64,000 bases of DNA from Roseomonas populi (GTDB taxonomy: Bacteria; Pseudomonadota; Alphaproteobacteria; Acetobacterales; Acetobacteraceae): the NCBI RefSeq assembly GCF_024594815.1, contig NZ_JANJOU010000010.1, forward strand, positions 62,001-126,000, given 5' to 3'. The notes beneath the pieces are model-generated. The model had not been told where the DNA came from, made no database searches, and saw only the letters and a program-made list of their open reading frames with translations. Both the position numbers and the translations under genes were made by a program. Shown here piece by piece: positions 34,371 to 43,784 of the stretch (position 1 is the first letter of the stretch; each line of letters begins with the position of its first letter).

Positions 34371-35834
34371 ATGTCTGCTGCCGGGCTGGACCTTCCTCCT
34401 CTCGCTCCGCTCCTGATGAACTCGCTGCGGGCCGTCGGCTACAGCATGCGTGCCGCGCTCGCCGACCTCCTCGACAACAGCGTCTCGGCGGGCGCGCGAA
34501 CCATCGAAATCAACCTCTCGTCGCAGGCTGTACCGAGCCTGACCATACTAGATGACGGCTGCGGAATGGATGCAGACGCCTTGGTTTCCGCGATGCGCTT
34601 CGGCAGCCGTGATCCGAGGCTGGCGCGGGAACCAACCGACCTCGGCCGCTTCGGCCTCGGCCTGAAGACGGCATCCCTGTCCCAATGCAAGCGGTTTACC
34701 GTGGCGTCCGTGGTAAACGGGTCGCTGTCAGTCGCTCGCTGGGATCTTGACGAGTGTGAGCGCCTGGAGGCTTGGTGGCTCGAACGGCCTGAACCCGAAG
34801 CGCTTCCCGCCGATGTCCTTGCGAGTCTGAAAAGTCGCAAGAGCGGCACCGTCATCCTGTGGGAGAAACTCGACCGCCTTGTGGAGCCAAGTGGCGACGT
34901 CCACAACGCATTCAACGCCGTCATGAACGATGCGGCGGACCACCTCGCCCTGACGTTCCATCGCTACCTCGGCGGAGAATTCGGCAAGGGCTTCGACATA
35001 CGCCTGAACGGGCGCTCCCTGCCCCGCATCGACCCGTTTCTCGAGGGACATTCCAGGGGCCAGACGCTTCATCGAGAGACCTTTCTCCTCGATGGCCAGA
35101 CCGTCTGTGTGTCTCCCTTCGTGCTGCCCTTTCCTTCCCGCCTCGGCGCACAGGACCTCGAACGCGCAGGCGGCCGCGAGAATCTGAAGTCCAACCACGG
35201 CTTCTACATCTACCGCGGCGGGCGGCTCGTGGTGCCCGGAGGATGGTTCAGAATAATCCCGGCTGACGAGTTGCTGCGCCTTGCCCGGGTACGGGTCGAG
35301 CTGCCCGTTGCGCTTGATCACATTTGGAAAATCGATATCCGGAAGACGACTGCCGAACCTCCGCCTGCACTCCGTCCGCATCTGAAGAGGATTGTCGGAG
35401 ACGTCGCTACCCGCAGTAAGCGTGTCTACACCCATCGGGGGACAGTACAGCTTACCGCCGAGCGTGTGCCGATCTGGCTACGCCAGGACGACAGGGATGG
35501 AGCCGCTTCATGGGTGGTGAACCGCGCCCACCCCGCAGTCGCCAGCATAACGGAGGGCCAGCATAGCGGCGCAGATGTCAGCAGGCTGCTTAGCCTGCTC
35601 GAGTCTACCCTGCCCGCCCACGAGATCTACCTGCACATCAGCAATGACCTCCCAGTAGCCGAGGCGGCCGTTCCCACCCGGGAAGACCTGCTGGCCCACG
35701 CAACCAGACTAGTGGCTGCTTTCTCGGACCAGCCCGACGTGCTCAAGGCACTGCTGCAGAGACTTCCCTTCACTGACCCATTCAACCGCAATCCTGAAGC
35801 GGCGAAATCCGTACAGGCGGAGCTCTCGGCATGA
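34371..35834 (+). CDS. MORC-type GHKL ATPase
   Basis: The 487-residue protein begins with a GHKL (HSP90/MutL/MORC) ATPase domain. The N-box is RAALADLLDNSVSAGA (about residues 24-39), the G1 box TILDDGCGMD (about 58-67), and the G2 box GRFGLGLKTASLSQ (about 92-105). The layout and size match prokaryotic MORC proteins, which form ATP-gated dimeric clamps on DNA. The C-terminal part is helical without a recognised domain. The stop overlaps the Z1 gene by 4 bp (ATGA). It is the first gene of a six-gene cluster of the kind described by comparative genomics as MORC-Z1-DUF4420-AIPR restriction-type systems, often with Vsr and a cytosine-5 methylase, and also found among phage defence systems. Confidence 0.9.
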   Translation: MSAAGLDLPPLAPLLMNSLRAVGYSMRAALADLLDNSVSAGARTIEINLSSQAVPSLTILDDGCGMDADALVSAMRFGSRDPRLAREPTDLGRFGLGLKTASLSQCKRFTVASVVNGSLSVARWDLDECERLEAWWLERPEPEALPADVLASLKSRKSGTVILWEKLDRLVEPSGDVHNAFNAVMNDAADHLALTFHRYLGGEFGKGFDIRLNGRSLPRIDPFLEGHSRGQTLHRETFLLDGQTVCVSPFVLPFPSRLGAQDLERAGGRENLKSNHGFYIYRGGRLVVPGGWFRIIPADELLRLARVRVELPVALDHIWKIDIRKTTAEPPPALRPHLKRIVGDVATRSKRVYTHRGTVQLTAERVPIWLRQDDRDGAASWVVNRAHPAVASITEGQHSGADVSRLLSLLESTLPAHEIYLHISNDLPVAEAAVPTREDLLAHATRLVAAFSDQPDVLKALLQRLPFTDPFNRNPEAAKSVQAELSA

Positions 35835-38602
35835 CTCCCGACCAGATCACCGCAATGGCAGGCAACAGGTTTCCCGCGCATCCTCCGACGGAAGCCCAGA
35901 TCGTTGACTTCCTGACCCGGCTGAAGGACGCCTTTCAGCTGCCCGAGAAGGTCGTAGAGGACGCCCGCAGGACAATCCATGCGCGCTTCGCCATCCGCAT
36001 GGAGATGGGCGACACCCTCCGGGATTCCGCCGAACACGCAGCTTGGCTAAATCCCCGCCGCGCCTCAATCGACCCATTCTACTGGACGCGATACAGAGAA
36101 TTCCTAATCGAGCGAGGCTGGTCGGCGATGGTCGCCGCGACGCTCGACAAATCCACCGACGAGATGCTCGACCTTCTCGGAGACCCCATCAGTTCTGGCC
36201 AATGGCGACGTCGCGGTCTAGTTGTCGGTGACGTCCAGTCGGGGAAGACGGCGACATACGCCGCCCTGATCTGCAAGGCTGCCGACGCAGGCTATCGAAT
36301 GATCATCCTGCTCACGGGCATCCTCGAGAACGTCCGTCGCCAGACGCAGGAGCGCCTCGACGAATCGTTCATTGGTTACGACAGCAGCGACTTTCTGAAC
36401 GACACCAAGGTGAAGCATCGCCGCCCCGTTGGCGTTGGCCTGAAGAACGCGCAGCGCTTCGGCGTCGTGTTCACCTCGAAAGATCGTGACTTCCAGAAAG
36501 CCGCGGCATCGGCGCTCAACATATCACTTGGTGCTGTGAACGAACCCGTTCTCGTCGTCATGAAGAAGAACAAGGCGGTGCTGGAGCGCTTGGCGAGCTG
36601 GCTCAGGGCGAGGAACCCCACACAGAACGGGCGCATCGCGCTGCCGATGCTGCTCATCGACGACGAGGCGGACAACGCCTCCATCAACACGAAGAGCGAC
36701 CCGAACGAGACCACCGCCATCAACAAGGCCATTCGCGATCTGCTCGGGCTTTTCGACAGGTCCAGTTACGTCGGCTTCACCGCCACCCCGTTCGCCAACA
36801 TTTTCATCGATCCAGACTCGACTCACGAGATGCTCGACGATGACCTATTTCCGAGAGACTTCATCCATGTGCTGAAGCCGCCGGGGAATTACGTCGGCAT
36901 GCATCGCCTGTTCAATACGCCTAACGAAGGTACTGACGAGGAACTGGACCACGAGGTCATCCGCACGGTCACCGACGCGGACGAGTGGATGCCTGACGGG
37001 CACAAGAAGGACCACGAACTGGGTCCGTTGCCCGCATCCCTTCGGGACGCCGTCTTCAGCTTCCTGCTTGCCACGGCCATCCGCGATCTGCGTGCTGCGG
37101 CGGGCGCGCCCGGAAACGGTGGGGGCATCCACCGCTCCATGCTGGTCAACGTCTCACGCTTCACTGCCGTGCAGAATACTCTGGCCGTTGCACTGCATGA
37201 CCTGCTGGAACAGGTCAGGCGCGCCGTCCGACTCTACGGCGAACTGCCGCCGGATCGTGCCGCTCGGGATTCTCCCGAGGTGGCCGACCTCGAGCGCATG
37301 TTCATCAAGGAGTTCATGCGTGTCGAGGTGACCTGGCCGATGGTGCTAAGAGCCCTCCACACGTCCATGGCGCCTATCACCGTTCAGGCTGTTAACCAAA
37401 GCACAGGGGCCAAGAGCCTCGACTACACGGTTGCGAAGGAAGCGCCCGGCACGCGCGTCATCGCAGTCGGCGGCAACAGCCTCTCCCGCGGCCTTACCCT
37501 CGAAGGACTGACCACAAGCTACTTCCTGCGGGACTCTCGGGCCTATGACACCCTGCTGCAGATGGGGCGCTGGTTTGGATACCGCGACGGTTATGAGGAT
37601 CTCTGTCGGATCTGGCTCACCACTGATGCTCGCGGCATGTACCGCAAGGTGACCGAGGCGACGCTGGAGCTGAAGTCCGACTTCACCCGAATGATCCTGC
37701 GGAAGGCAACACCGCGCGAATTCGGCCTCCGGGTCAGGACGCATCCCGGGACGCTGCTTATAACCGCCCGTAACAAGATGCTCACAGGTCGGACCATCGC
37801 AATCCAGCGCGACATCTCGCTCACTGGCCGCGGCATCGAGTCGCCACTGCTCTACGCGGGCAAGACCGAGAACGAGAGGAACGTCGCGGAAATCGAGAAG
37901 TTTGTGAACGCCATGGGCGCGAAGGGCATTAACCCGGCCGAGTCGCCTTTCAAGGGGGCGCTGGTATGGCGGGAGGTGCCTGCCGAACTCGTCGCGGCCA
38001 TGCTCGAACGGTTTGCAGTCCACCCGATGAACTACGATTTCCAGCCAGACTCGATCGCCGAGTTCGTGCGACGGAATAAGGAGCAAGGAAACAAACTCGC
38101 TTTGTGGACCGTCGCCATGCCGACGGGCGGCCAGTCGAAGACAAAGGTGATCGAGTTCCCAGCGCTGGCCGATTTCAACATCAACGCCAGCGAACGCGTG
38201 GTCAAGCACAAGCCGAACGACAGGGCCGTCCAGATTTCAGGCAAGTCCGCCCGTGTCGGCGGAAAGTCTGACCTGCGACATGCCTTCACCCTTGGAGAAT
38301 ACGAAGAGCTGACCGAAGAGGGGCAGACGGAGGACGAGCCGTCGATCAGGGATGTGATGTCCAACCCCCTCCTCATCCTCTACCCCATCCGGGGCGTCGT
38401 CCGGGACAAGGACACGCGCACGCCCTATCGGGAAGGGATGCTCCTTCCCGCGCTCGGTATGCACTTCCCAGGCAAGCCAAGTCCGGATTCCGAGAAGGAA
38501 CTGGTGCACTACCGGCTGAATCGTGTGGCACAGCGCAGTCTGCTCCCCGAGACCGATGCGGAGGACGACGACGTCCTGAATGGTCAGGACGATGTCGATT
38601 GA
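35831..38602 (+). CDS. Z1-domain superfamily II helicase-like protein
   Basis: The 923-residue protein has helicase motifs. Walker A is VVGDVQSGKTATY at about residues 132-144 and Walker B LLIDDEADNAS at about 275-285. Motif III is VGFTATPFANIF near 315, and the second-half motifs are AVGGNSLSRGLTLEG and QMGRWFGYRDGY near 545-585. The Z1 domain occupies the central part. Such proteins are the motor component of MORC/AIPR systems and probably translocate or remodel DNA. It is coupled to MORC upstream by ATGA and overlaps the DUF4420 gene at its end. Length and motifs are complete, so it should be functional. Confidence 0.92.
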   Translation: MTPDQITAMAGNRFPAHPPTEAQIVDFLTRLKDAFQLPEKVVEDARRTIHARFAIRMEMGDTLRDSAEHAAWLNPRRASIDPFYWTRYREFLIERGWSAMVAATLDKSTDEMLDLLGDPISSGQWRRRGLVVGDVQSGKTATYAALICKAADAGYRMIILLTGILENVRRQTQERLDESFIGYDSSDFLNDTKVKHRRPVGVGLKNAQRFGVVFTSKDRDFQKAAASALNISLGAVNEPVLVVMKKNKAVLERLASWLRARNPTQNGRIALPMLLIDDEADNASINTKSDPNETTAINKAIRDLLGLFDRSSYVGFTATPFANIFIDPDSTHEMLDDDLFPRDFIHVLKPPGNYVGMHRLFNTPNEGTDEELDHEVIRTVTDADEWMPDGHKKDHELGPLPASLRDAVFSFLLATAIRDLRAAAGAPGNGGGIHRSMLVNVSRFTAVQNTLAVALHDLLEQVRRAVRLYGELPPDRAARDSPEVADLERMFIKEFMRVEVTWPMVLRALHTSMAPITVQAVNQSTGAKSLDYTVAKEAPGTRVIAVGGNSLSRGLTLEGLTTSYFLRDSRAYDTLLQMGRWFGYRDGYEDLCRIWLTTDARGMYRKVTEATLELKSDFTRMILRKATPREFGLRVRTHPGTLLITARNKMLTGRTIAIQRDISLTGRGIESPLLYAGKTENERNVAEIEKFVNAMGAKGINPAESPFKGALVWREVPAELVAAMLERFAVHPMNYDFQPDSIAEFVRRNKEQGNKLALWTVAMPTGGQSKTKVIEFPALADFNINASERVVKHKPNDRAVQISGKSARVGGKSDLRHAFTLGEYEELTEEGQTEDEPSIRDVMSNPLLILYPIRGVVRDKDTRTPYREGMLLPALGMHFPGKPSPDSEKELVHYRLNRVAQRSLLPETDAEDDDVLNGQDDVD

Positions 38603-39530
38603 GCCTCTCTGGAACCAGCTGGCAACAGGCGGCGTAGCGGCACAGACACGAATCGATGCCCGGCACCCGCATGATATCTATGCCGACATCGTTCCGCCGG
38701 GCGCCATCGGCCTGCTGGTCCTCTTGCAGGACAAGCCTCCACCCGTGGAGACGATGCGGGCGATAGCTGTCGAGGTCCGCACGAGGGTCGATGGCCGATG
38801 GACGTTGCGCCTCACCCTGAACGAGCCTCGGCTCCGTCCCGTCTTTGCTGCCCTGTGTGACGACATCGTGGCCTGCACGCGGGAGGGCATCGCGCCGGGC
38901 CATCTCGGAGGAGTGGTCGTCCAACGCATACAGCATTGGCGCGCGCTTCTCGACCGCGAGGCCGGGGGGCTGGGCGAAAGCGTCCTGCAGGGGCTGATCG
39001 GCGAACTGCTGGTCCTGCGGGATCTGCTTCTTCCCACCCTTGGGCCGCTTCAGTCAGTTGCGTCGTGGCGAGGCCCGGCTGGAGCACCGCAGGACTTCAT
39101 TCTCCCGGACGGCGCCAGGGTGGAGGTGAAGACGATACGGGCACACGCCAACGAGGTGAGCATCGCCAATCTTGCGCAGCTCGACGGTCTCGGTGATCCG
39201 CTCACGCTCATCGCTGTGCGCGTCGAGAACTCCCAGCCCGGCGCTGCGGGCGCCGTTACTGCTCCGGGGCTGATCGCGGGGACCCGCCTGTTACTGGCAG
39301 GGCATCCCCAGGCGGAGCGCCTCTTCGACATCGCGTTAGGCCAATTGCGGTGGCACGAGCACCCATCGCACCACGAGCTGGCGCTCAGACCCATGGCCGT
39401 CGACCCGTATCCGGTTGGCCCGGCTTTCCCGAAGCTCATTCGTAGCACCGTGCCATCCGGTATTGTCGAGGCAAGCTATCGGGTACTTCTCCCCGGCAGG
39501 AAGGGCTCAGGACTTGTGGACGCTCCATGA
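38592..39530 (+). CDS. DUF4420 PD-(D/E)xK-type protein
   Basis: From ATG 38592 (MSIEPLWNQLATGG) the protein has 312 residues; an earlier ATG at 38580 is also in frame. The motif GAPQDFILPDGARVEVKTI, around residues 175-193, is a PD-(D/E)xK nuclease core (Asp in QDF, E-x-K in EVK). An upstream Glu in LIGELLVLRDLL fits the first catalytic position. The family is annotated as PD-(D/E)xK motif protein and is a constant partner of MORC and Z1. It probably supplies DNA cleavage. It overlaps Z1 at its start and AIPR at its end (ATGA). Confidence 0.87.
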   Translation: MSIEPLWNQLATGGVAAQTRIDARHPHDIYADIVPPGAIGLLVLLQDKPPPVETMRAIAVEVRTRVDGRWTLRLTLNEPRLRPVFAALCDDIVACTREGIAPGHLGGVVVQRIQHWRALLDREAGGLGESVLQGLIGELLVLRDLLLPTLGPLQSVASWRGPAGAPQDFILPDGARVEVKTIRAHANEVSIANLAQLDGLGDPLTLIAVRVENSQPGAAGAVTAPGLIAGTRLLLAGHPQAERLFDIALGQLRWHEHPSHHELALRPMAVDPYPVGPAFPKLIRSTVPSGIVEASYRVLLPGRKGSGLVDAP

Positions 39531-41608
39531 CCGATGAGGAATTCCGCACCGAGCTGCTGGCATCGAGCGCCGCACGCGCCGAGGTTCACAACACCAGCCT
39601 GCGCGAAGGCTTCGTCATGGAAGTCCTCGAACGGCTCCGCGAAGCCGGTGAAGCGCCGGAGGCAGAGATCTGCCCGGAGATGCTCACGGGGCCTCAGAGG
39701 AGGCGCCTGGAAATCGACGCAAACGCCTTCGACGAGGCGGACGGCTCCGTGCATCTCTTCATCGCAATCCAGGCCCAGCAGGGGTCGCCTATAACCCCAA
39801 TCACCCTGGCCGAGGCGCGTGAACAAGGGTTCAACCGGCTCACCAACGTCTACGAACAGGCTCGCGATGGCTGGCTGTCGGCGAGCATCGAAGAGAGTCG
39901 GCCCCTGGCAGGACTGGCAAACCGCATCCATAGCTCAGGCGCCTTCACCGCGCTGCGGCTCCATGTCCTTACGGACAGGCCGACCAGCGAGCGTCTCAAG
40001 GATATCCCGCCGAATCGCACGAAGGACGATGTGCCGATCACCTTTCAGATCTGGGACGCGACGAGGCTCCGTCGGATCCACGATGCGGTGAGCGTCAGGG
40101 ACGACCTCGTCATCGACCTGACCTCCTTACCGGGCGGTGGACTTCCTGTCCTGCCAGCATCCCTTGGCGAGAACGAGTATGACGCCTATCTCGCCGTCAT
40201 CCCCGCCGAAACCCTGTCGGATATCTACATCAAGCACGGCAGCCGCCTGCTCGAAGGCAACGTCCGTACCTTCCTTGGAAGGCGAGGCAACACGAACAAG
40301 GGCATGCTGGACACGCTGGGGAAGGAGCCCGAGCGGTTTTTCGCGTACAACAATGGCATCGCGGCAACGGCATCTGAAGTCGAGAAGACGCAGGGCGAAA
40401 GCGGCACATGTCTGCTGACAGCAATCACCGACCTCCAGATAGTCAACGGTGCCCAGACCACTGCGACGCTGGCGAGCTTCAAGCGTGACAAGAAGCTGCC
40501 TGCGGGCAAGGTCTTCGTGCCGATGAAGCTGTCGGTTGTCGCTCCCGCCATCGGTGAGGAGCTGATTCCTCGCATCTCAAAGTTTGCCAATCGGCAGAAT
40601 AGCGTGCGCGACAGCGACTTCTTCGCCAACCATCCGTTCCATCGGAGGATGGAGACGCTGTCGCGTCGGATACTGGCTCCCGCTCTAAGCGGCTCGTTGA
40701 CCCAGACGCACTGGTACTACGAGCGGGCGAGGGGTCAGTACCTTAACGACCAGGCTGGCAGAACGGACGCGCAGCGCGATGTCTTCGTGCGTCAGAACCC
40801 GAGGCAGCAGGTTATCACCAAGACCGACATGGCGAAGGTCGAGAGCTGCTTCGACCTTCTGCCCGATGTCGCATGCAAGGGCGCGGAGAAAGCATTCACG
40901 GCGTTCGCGGAGCGCATGACCAAGGAGTGGCTCGACGAAAGTCGCCGCAGCACCTACGGGGATGACTGGTTCCGAGCGGCTGTGGCGCGGAACATCCTCT
41001 TCCAGGCAGCCGAGAAGCTGGTCTCTAACGCTCCGTGGTATGGTGGCGGCTACCGCTCCCAGATCGTCGCCTACACTCTCGCAAGGCTCTCCAAGCTGGC
41101 GAGCGACGAGAGCAGGGGCGGCATTCTCGATTTCGCAAGGGTCTGGAGCATGCAGGCGTCCGGCGAGGCGCTGCAACAGCAGCTTCTGGCAATAGCCGAG
41201 GTGATGGCGCAGGTGCTTCGGTCGCCCGTCGTCGATGGGCAGAACATCTCGGAGTGGGCCAAGCAGCAGGCATGCAGGACCAAGGCGCTCGAGGCGGCAG
41301 TCCCCGTCGTGGATGGCTTGGACGGCTTCCTGGTGTCGAAGGCCGATGTCACGGCCGCCAAGCGGGACGAACGTGGCGGCCAGCGTGTTGCCGATGGCCT
41401 GGAAGCCCAGAAAGAGGTGCTGGAAGCAGGAGGCGCGTTCTGGCGGACCATCCGGGAGTTCGCCACGAGCCGCCGCGTCGCGACGCAGGATGATCTGACC
41501 GCTTTGGCTGCCGCCTGTGTCATTCCAAGACGAATCCCTACCGACTGGCAGTCGGAACGCCTGATCGCCCTAAGGAAGCGGTGTGAGGAAGCCGGATTTG
41601 GCGCATAG
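39527..41608 (+). CDS. AIPR-family protein
   Basis: The 693-residue protein contains the AIPR signature in the first half: RFFAYNNGIAATASEVE near 277-293, then ITDLQIVNGAQTTATLASF near 305-323 and ISKFANRQNSVRDSDFF near 350-366. The name derives from abortive-infection phage-resistance proteins. AIPR proteins form one end of the MORC-Z1-DUF4420-AIPR cassette; their biochemical role is unclear. The start ATG overlaps the DUF4420 stop. The stop overlaps the longest possible frame of the Vsr gene. No membrane segment is visible. The sequence appears intact throughout. Confidence 0.9.
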   Translation: MTDEEFRTELLASSAARAEVHNTSLREGFVMEVLERLREAGEAPEAEICPEMLTGPQRRRLEIDANAFDEADGSVHLFIAIQAQQGSPITPITLAEAREQGFNRLTNVYEQARDGWLSASIEESRPLAGLANRIHSSGAFTALRLHVLTDRPTSERLKDIPPNRTKDDVPITFQIWDATRLRRIHDAVSVRDDLVIDLTSLPGGGLPVLPASLGENEYDAYLAVIPAETLSDIYIKHGSRLLEGNVRTFLGRRGNTNKGMLDTLGKEPERFFAYNNGIAATASEVEKTQGESGTCLLTAITDLQIVNGAQTTATLASFKRDKKLPAGKVFVPMKLSVVAPAIGEELIPRISKFANRQNSVRDSDFFANHPFHRRMETLSRRILAPALSGSLTQTHWYYERARGQYLNDQAGRTDAQRDVFVRQNPRQQVITKTDMAKVESCFDLLPDVACKGAEKAFTAFAERMTKEWLDESRRSTYGDDWFRAAVARNILFQAAEKLVSNAPWYGGGYRSQIVAYTLARLSKLASDESRGGILDFARVWSMQASGEALQQQLLAIAEVMAQVLRSPVVDGQNISEWAKQQACRTKALEAAVPVVDGLDGFLVSKADVTAAKRDERGGQRVADGLEAQKEVLEAGGAFWRTIREFATSRRVATQDDLTALAAACVIPRRIPTDWQSERLIALRKRCEEAGFGA

Positions 41609-41660
41609 GCAGGCTGAGAGCCCGGCCCCGCAGAAGGCCCGCCGTCACCGTGGAGACATC

Positions 41661-42083
41661 ATGTCTCCCGAGAAGCGCAGTGCCGTCATGGCGCGCATCC
41701 GCGGCAAGGATACGGGGCCGGAACGGGCCGTGGCGGAGGCCCTGATATCCCGCGGCTGGGAGTTCGAGACGCACGCCAGGGACCTGCCTGGCCGTCCGGA
41801 TATCCTGTTCCGCGCCCCCATGGTGGCCGTCTTCGTAGACGGGGATTTCTGGCACGGGTGGAGGTTCCCGGTCTGGCGGGACAAGCTGTCGGAGGCATGG
41901 GAGGCGAAGATCGAGGCGAACCGCCGGAGGGACGCCAGAAACTTCAGGAAACTTCGCCGGTCCGGATGGACGGTCATCCGGCTCTGGGAGCACCAAGTGA
42001 AGCGTGACCTCCACGGGTGCATTGCCAGGGTCGAAGAGCTGCTGCCGCGTCGGGCAAAACGCCGCCGGATTCCCCGCAGGTAA
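41661..42083 (+). CDS. Very-short-patch-repair (Vsr)-type endonuclease
   Basis: From ATG 41661 (MSPEKRSAVMARIRGKDTGP), preceded by GGAGA, the protein has 140 residues; a GTG at 41583 would add 26. It has the Vsr core: LPGRPDILF (catalytic Asp), VFVDGDFWHGW (the F-W-H motif), NRRRDARNFRKLRRSGW and TVIRLWEHQV. The zinc-binding Cys/His set of E. coli Vsr is missing, as in many restriction-associated members. Vsr corrects T:G mismatches arising from deaminated 5-methylcytosine, so pairing with the next gene (a cytosine-5 methylase, 39 bp downstream) is logical. It could instead act as a nicking partner of the whole cluster. Confidence 0.9.
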   Translation: MSPEKRSAVMARIRGKDTGPERAVAEALISRGWEFETHARDLPGRPDILFRAPMVAVFVDGDFWHGWRFPVWRDKLSEAWEAKIEANRRRDARNFRKLRRSGWTVIRLWEHQVKRDLHGCIARVEELLPRRAKRRRIPRR

Positions 42084-42122
42084 ACGAATCGGCCTGGCCA
42101 GGAATTCGGAACCCGCTAGTCT

Positions 42123-43142
42123 GTGCGCGTGCCGATTCGTGTTCTTGACCTGTTCAGTGGCGGTGGTGGCAGCAGCTGGGGCGCTCAGACTGCGGGCGCC
42201 GAGATCGTGTGTGGGGTGGATGCCTGGGACCGGGCGGTCGAGGCTTACGGCCAGAACTTCGGGCGCCACAAGGCGCGCCATCTGACCATGACCCCGGACA
42301 CAGGTCCGGAGGCGCTGGGGAACATCGGCACCATCGACCTGATCCTGGCATCGCCGGAATGCACGCACCACACCTGCGCCCGGGGCGGCCGTCCCCGTGA
42401 TGAGGAGAGCAAGCGGACCGCCTACTACGTCACGAGGTTCGCCCGTGACCTAAACCCCAGGCCGCGATGGCTCATCATCGAGAACGTCGTACACATGCGC
42501 GGCTGGGACGGCTACGACCTCCTCTTTGAGGAACTCCATGGCCTCGGGTATCGCACCCGCGAGCTTGTTCTCGATGCGTCGGATTTCGGCGTGCCACAGG
42601 CTCGCCGCCGCGTATTTATCCTGTGCGACCTGGAGCAGGAGCCGCTCGCGGTCGTCTCCCGCGCGCGCCGGTTCCGGTCCGCGGCCAGCATCCTGGCCAA
42701 GCCCGGCAAATACATGTCCCGGCCGCTCTTCAGCGACCGGCGGGCACCGGCCACCCTGGAGCGTGCGAAGCGCGCCATGGACGCGCTTCCGCCCAGGGAG
42801 CCCTTCCTGATCGTCTACTACGGCTCGGACGGGAGCGGCGGTTGGCAGCCCCTGAACCGACCCCTTCGCACCATCACCACGCTGGACCGCTTCGGCCTCG
42901 TGACCTGGGAAGGGCGCACCGCGATGCTTAGGATGCTCCAGGTGGACGAGCTGTCCCGGGCGATGGGTTTCGACCACACCTACTCCCTGGACGGCGTCGG
43001 GCAGCGGCGCGACCGGATCAAGCTCCTCGGTAACGGCGTCTGCCCTCCCGTGATGCGGGCCATCGTCGAGAGCCTCACCGGTGTCAGCCAAGTAGCGGGG
43101 TTCGACCCGCGCCAAGACAATTTGGCGCTCGCCGCCGAGTAG
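42123..43142 (+). CDS. DNA (cytosine-5) methyltransferase, Dcm-like
   Basis: The 339-residue protein starts at GTG 42123. C5-MTase motifs are present in order: I (VLDLFSGGGGSSWGAQ), IV (LILASPECTHHT), VI (WLIIENVVHM), VIII (VPQARRRVFIL), and IX/X (GNGVCPPVMRAIVESL). Motif IV has SPEC instead of the usual PPCQ; the Cys is kept and is expected to be the catalytic nucleophile. It would mark host DNA so that the MORC-Z1-nuclease complex spares it, but this is inferred from linkage. It is the last gene of the six-gene cluster and lies 28 bp from the end of a convergent small gene. The recognition sequence cannot be predicted. Confidence 0.9.
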   Translation: MRVPIRVLDLFSGGGGSSWGAQTAGAEIVCGVDAWDRAVEAYGQNFGRHKARHLTMTPDTGPEALGNIGTIDLILASPECTHHTCARGGRPRDEESKRTAYYVTRFARDLNPRPRWLIIENVVHMRGWDGYDLLFEELHGLGYRTRELVLDASDFGVPQARRRVFILCDLEQEPLAVVSRARRFRSAASILAKPGKYMSRPLFSDRRAPATLERAKRAMDALPPREPFLIVYYGSDGSGGWQPLNRPLRTITTLDRFGLVTWEGRTAMLRMLQVDELSRAMGFDHTYSLDGVGQRRDRIKLLGNGVCPPVMRAIVESLTGVSQVAGFDPRQDNLALAAE

Positions 43143-43169
43143 CCAAGTCTCCGGCGCCGCTAGGCAAGG

Positions 43170-43466
43170 TTAGCCCCTGACCTCGCGCCGCCGTTCCAGG
43201 ATTGCCGCAACGCACGCATCGGAAGCGGCGGCGAACGCCGCCTTCGGCTTCCCAAGCACACGCACTTCCATCAGCCGCGGCGTGGCACCGACGTGCGGAC
43301 TGCCTTGCATCACGGCTAGCCAACCGGACATCCCCTGGGCGACGAGGGACTTTTCTGCGCCGAGGATCTCCTCTTCAGACGGGTCCGAGGCGCGACCCAG
43401 GGTGACGTAGCGGCCATCCTCGGCCACCACGACCCAGCGCCGCTCGTTGCTGCGTTCATCCGACAT
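43170..43466 (-). CDS. Small conserved-looking hypothetical protein
   Basis: From ATG 43466 (MSDERSNERRWVVVAEDG) the product has 98 residues. The composition is like a real small soluble protein: RYVTLGRASDPSEEEILGAE, then SLVAQGMSGWLAVMQGSPH, then RLMEVRVLGKP. I have no firm family, but similar small proteins occur in Rhizobiales and Acetobacteraceae genomes near mobile elements (recalled, not checked). The gene is convergent with the methylase, with 27 bp between the stops. The longer open frame upstream of this ATG is Arg/His-rich and less likely. Confidence 0.55.
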   Translation of the reverse strand: MSDERSNERRWVVVAEDGRYVTLGRASDPSEEEILGAEKSLVAQGMSGWLAVMQGSPHVGATPRLMEVRVLGKPKAAFAAASDACVAAILERRREVRG

Positions 43467-43580
43467 GCACGGAACATGGCGCGTGCGCCCGGGTATGAGA
43501 AGGATACTCGTGCGACGGTTCCACCGGGTCTGTTCGGCGCTCCCGATCCACACCAGAATCCCTGCTATTCCGACTTGCCG

Positions 43581-43784
43581 ATGTTCCAGAATCCTTTTCG
43601 TTCCCACATTGGTCCGCGCCTGCGCCAAGCGCGTCGATCGGCTCGTGTCGGGCGGGCTGAGCTGGCGTCGCGCTTCGGCGTGTCGCTGCCAACGGTTCGC
43701 CATGTTCGTTCCTGGGGGTGTATGTGGCGAAGGCGTCAAAGTTCACCGGAAAGTCGCAGCCACCGCGCCCTGCCGCGCCGATGA
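43581..43784 (+). pseudogene. HTH-protein remnant, related to the one at 33.4-33.7 kb
   Basis: The plus-strand frame MFQNPFRSHIGPRLRQARRS, then ARVGRAELASRFGVSLPTVR, is a helix-turn-helix. It aligns with the truncated Xre at 33.4-33.65 kb (PHLGSDLRAACRVAKLTQSQ, LAFQVAISLPTLRQAERG). After VRHV the sequence turns to unrelated residues and ends at TGA 43,784, so only about 45 residues are HTH. It appears to be an N-terminal fragment of a regulator. Confidence 0.45.
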
